Source of the DNA: Actinomyces bovis
Lineage (GTDB): Bacteria > Actinomycetota > Actinomycetes > Actinomycetales > Actinomycetaceae
Direction of reading: 5' to 3'
Length of the DNA stretch: 64,000 nt
NCBI RefSeq assembly: GCF_900444995.1
Contig: NZ_UAPQ01000008.1
Location: 124,001 to 188,000 of the forward strand
The notes beneath the pieces were generated by a model that did not search any database, was not told the origin of the DNA, and saw only the letters and a program-made list of their open reading frames with translations. The translations under genes and the position numbers were made by a program. Positions 62,467 to 64,000 of this stretch are shown in pieces. Numbering within the stretch: position 1 is the first letter of the stretch; each line of letters opens with the position of its first letter.

Positions 62467-64000
62467 ATGAGTGAGCAGCAGGGCGCCGCCAGCCCGGCCT
62501 CAAATGGCGGGGTTGCTGGCGCTGTAGCCCAGGCGGAGGAGGCGCTTGCAGTCGCTGTCACCCGTCTGGGAGGCAGCGCCCGCAGCGGCCAAGTCACCAT
62601 GACCCAGCGCGTTACGCAGGCCATTGAGTCTGGGGAGCACCTCCTAGTGCAAGCCGGCACCGGCACCGGAAAGTCACTGGGCTACCTAATCCCCGCACTG
62701 ATCCACGCCGTCGCCACCGGGGAAAGGACGGTGGTATCTACCGCAACCCTGGCACTGCAACGCCAAGTGCTGGTCAAAGATGCTCCCCTGGCCGCTGACG
62801 CCGTAGCCCAGGTGACTGGCACCCGGCCAGTAGTCGCCCTGCTCAAAGGTTGGCAGAACTACGCCTGCCTGCACCGAGCGGAGGGCGGCTACCCTGACCA
62901 AGAAGAACCCAGCGCCCTCTTTTCCGCCGCCAGCGCCACCACCAGGCGCACTGCGGCCGGCGCCACTGCCAGCCTGGGGGAGCAGGTGGTGCGGTTGCGC
63001 GAGTGGGTGCAGGAAACCACCACCGGTGACCGCGACGACCTAGTCCCCGGTGTCTCAGACCGTGCTTGGGCTCAAGTCTCCGTCACCCGCGCTGAATGCA
63101 TCGGCTCCGCCTGCCCCCTGCGCACCGAATGCTTCCCCGAGCGCGCCCGCGCCGCCGCCGCAGAAGCGGACCTGGTGGTAACCAACCACGCCATGCTTGG
63201 TATCGCCAGCGCAGGCAACCCCTCAGTCCTACCCGAGCACCAGGTGTTGGTAGTCGATGAGGCTCATGAACTCACTGACCGGGTTCGCTCCCAAGGCACC
63301 GTAACGCTCTCAGCCGGAGCGGTGACCCGGGTAGCCGCCACAGCCAGGAAGCTAGCCGGGGTAGTCGCTGCGGACTTGGAAGAGGCCGGGCAAGCTCTCC
63401 AGTTGGCGCTCGCGGCCGTACCCGATGGGCGTCTGACCGCAGGCTTGCCTGAGCCACTTCGGAGCGCTCTAGTGCTGATCGACGCCGCCGCGCGCCAGGT
63501 ACTGGCCGACGTGCGTGAGCGAGGCAAGGAAGCTGGGGGAACGGTGGGTGCTGACGCTGGCGGCATCGCTCTAGCGCGCACCGCAGTGGCAGAGCTGGTC
63601 GACGCCGTCGCACGCATGACCGGCGACTCCGTGGCCAAACACCAAGATGTGGCCTGGTGTGAGCGGCCGAATCGAGGTCAGGACCCGCCCCGCCTGGTGC
63701 TGGCGCCAATTGAGGTCGCTGGTTCCGTGGCCGACACCCTGTTGGACGGCAAAGCTGTGGTGCTTACCTCCGCCACCTTGGAACTCGGCGGCAGCTTTGA
63801 ACCCATGGCCCGGGCACTAGGCCTAACGCTCTGTAAAACAGCATGGGATGGCTTGGACGTTGGCACTCCTTTTGACTACGCCCGTCAAGGCATCCTCTAT
63901 GTTCCCACCCACTTGCCCCGGCCTGGGCGCGGCGTCAGTCCGGAAGCGCTTGAGGAGATGCTGGAGCTTGCCCTTGCCTCCGGTGGCGGCATGTTGGGCC
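62467..64000 (+). CDS. dinG: DinG-family ATP-dependent DNA helicase, C-terminus outside window
   Basis: An open frame of 511 residues runs off the right edge; no stop is found. It is an XPD/DinG-type SF2 helicase. Motifs are the Walker A VQAGTGTGKSLGYL (near 64), TVVSTATLALQRQ, the 4Fe-4S cluster cysteines (YACLH, then ECIGSACPLRTEC), Walker B VVDEAHELTD (DEAH) and LTSATLELGG. It unwinds DNA in replication-repair contexts. It starts at ATG 62467, 24 bp after hflX, so the pair is probably co-transcribed. Confidence 0.93.
   Translation, partial: MSEQQGAASPASNGGVAGAVAQAEEALAVAVTRLGGSARSGQVTMTQRVTQAIESGEHLLVQAGTGTGKSLGYLIPALIHAVATGERTVVSTATLALQRQVLVKDAPLAADAVAQVTGTRPVVALLKGWQNYACLHRAEGGYPDQEEPSALFSAASATTRRTAAGATASLGEQVVRLREWVQETTTGDRDDLVPGVSDRAWAQVSVTRAECIGSACPLRTECFPERARAAAAEADLVVTNHAMLGIASAGNPSVLPEHQVLVVDEAHELTDRVRSQGTVTLSAGAVTRVAATARKLAGVVAADLEEAGQALQLALAAVPDGRLTAGLPEPLRSALVLIDAAARQVLADVRERGKEAGGTVGADAGGIALARTAVAELVDAVARMTGDSVAKHQDVAWCERPNRGQDPPRLVLAPIEVAGSVADTLLDGKAVVLTSATLELGGSFEPMARALGLTLCKTAWDGLDVGTPFDYARQGILYVPTHLPRPGRGVSPEALEEMLELALASGGGMLG

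Overview
The window looks like chromosomal DNA from a high-GC actinobacterium, most likely Actinomyces or a close relative in Actinomycetaceae. The inference rests on gene content and order: a DUF3046 gene before recA-recX, pgsA-cinA followed by a ClgR-type regulator, ftsK near RNase J, a miaB / YbjN / miaA / dapF / hflX block, GTP-dependent PEPCK, and both LPxTG- and LAxTG-type anchored surface proteins. No rRNA, CRISPR array or prophage is visible.

Layout. (1) 1-5.2 kb is accessory DNA. Two copies of the 3' part of a PKD-domain secreted-protein gene are identical over 576 bp except for one base. They flank a decayed IS256-family element, which itself carries a decayed ISL3-family element with an 8-bp target duplication. 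The second copy is translationally coupled to a DUF6318-type lipoprotein gene. (2) 5.3-12.7 kb is mostly housekeeping: rdgB-rph, a methyltransferase, a PASTA/Excalibur gene broken by two amber codons, tRNA-Leu, a peroxiredoxin, two tRNA-Lys, proline iminopeptidase and an ATP-grasp enzyme. (3) 12.7-16.1 kb is a small cassette: a 12-bp tandem repeat, a secreted two-cysteine small protein, an ABC ATPase and a 10-TM FtsX-type permease. (4) 16.1-25.1 kb holds a DUF3516-type helicase and four tandem alanine/glycine:cation symporters, one with a 19-codon coupled leader ORF. (5) 25.2-39.3 kb holds an FAH-family hydrolase, a MalY-type aminotransferase, gltX, a lipoprotein, tRNA-Gln and three identical tRNA-Glu, rnj, a PfkB kinase, ftsK, a frameshifted capA, pgsA, cinA and clgR. 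(6) 39.4-47.1 kb holds a large LPLTG surface protein (beta-propeller-like head plus four SpaA-like repeats), DUF3046, recA with an upstream LexA box, recX, a lipoprotein and a relic of formate-THF ligase. (7) 47.1-64 kb holds PEPCK, miaB, a LAVTG surface protein behind a DosR-like palindrome, a Nudix hydrolase, a lipoprotein, a YbjN pair, miaA, a dapF homologue with altered active-site motifs, brnQ, a methyltransferase, a frameshifted MFS transporter, hflX and the start of a DinG-family helicase.

Two themes stand out. Many genes encode cell-surface or exported products: lipoproteins, sortase substrates, PKD proteins and a possible exported peptide. Several accessory genes also carry single-base or nonsense lesions. 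These could be genuine decay, phase variation or consensus errors, and only re-sequencing can tell which. The strongest candidates for something undescribed are the DUF6318/PKD cassette with its sharply bounded repeat, the repeat-preceded secreted-peptide/ABC cassette, and the dapF homologue lacking one catalytic cysteine.
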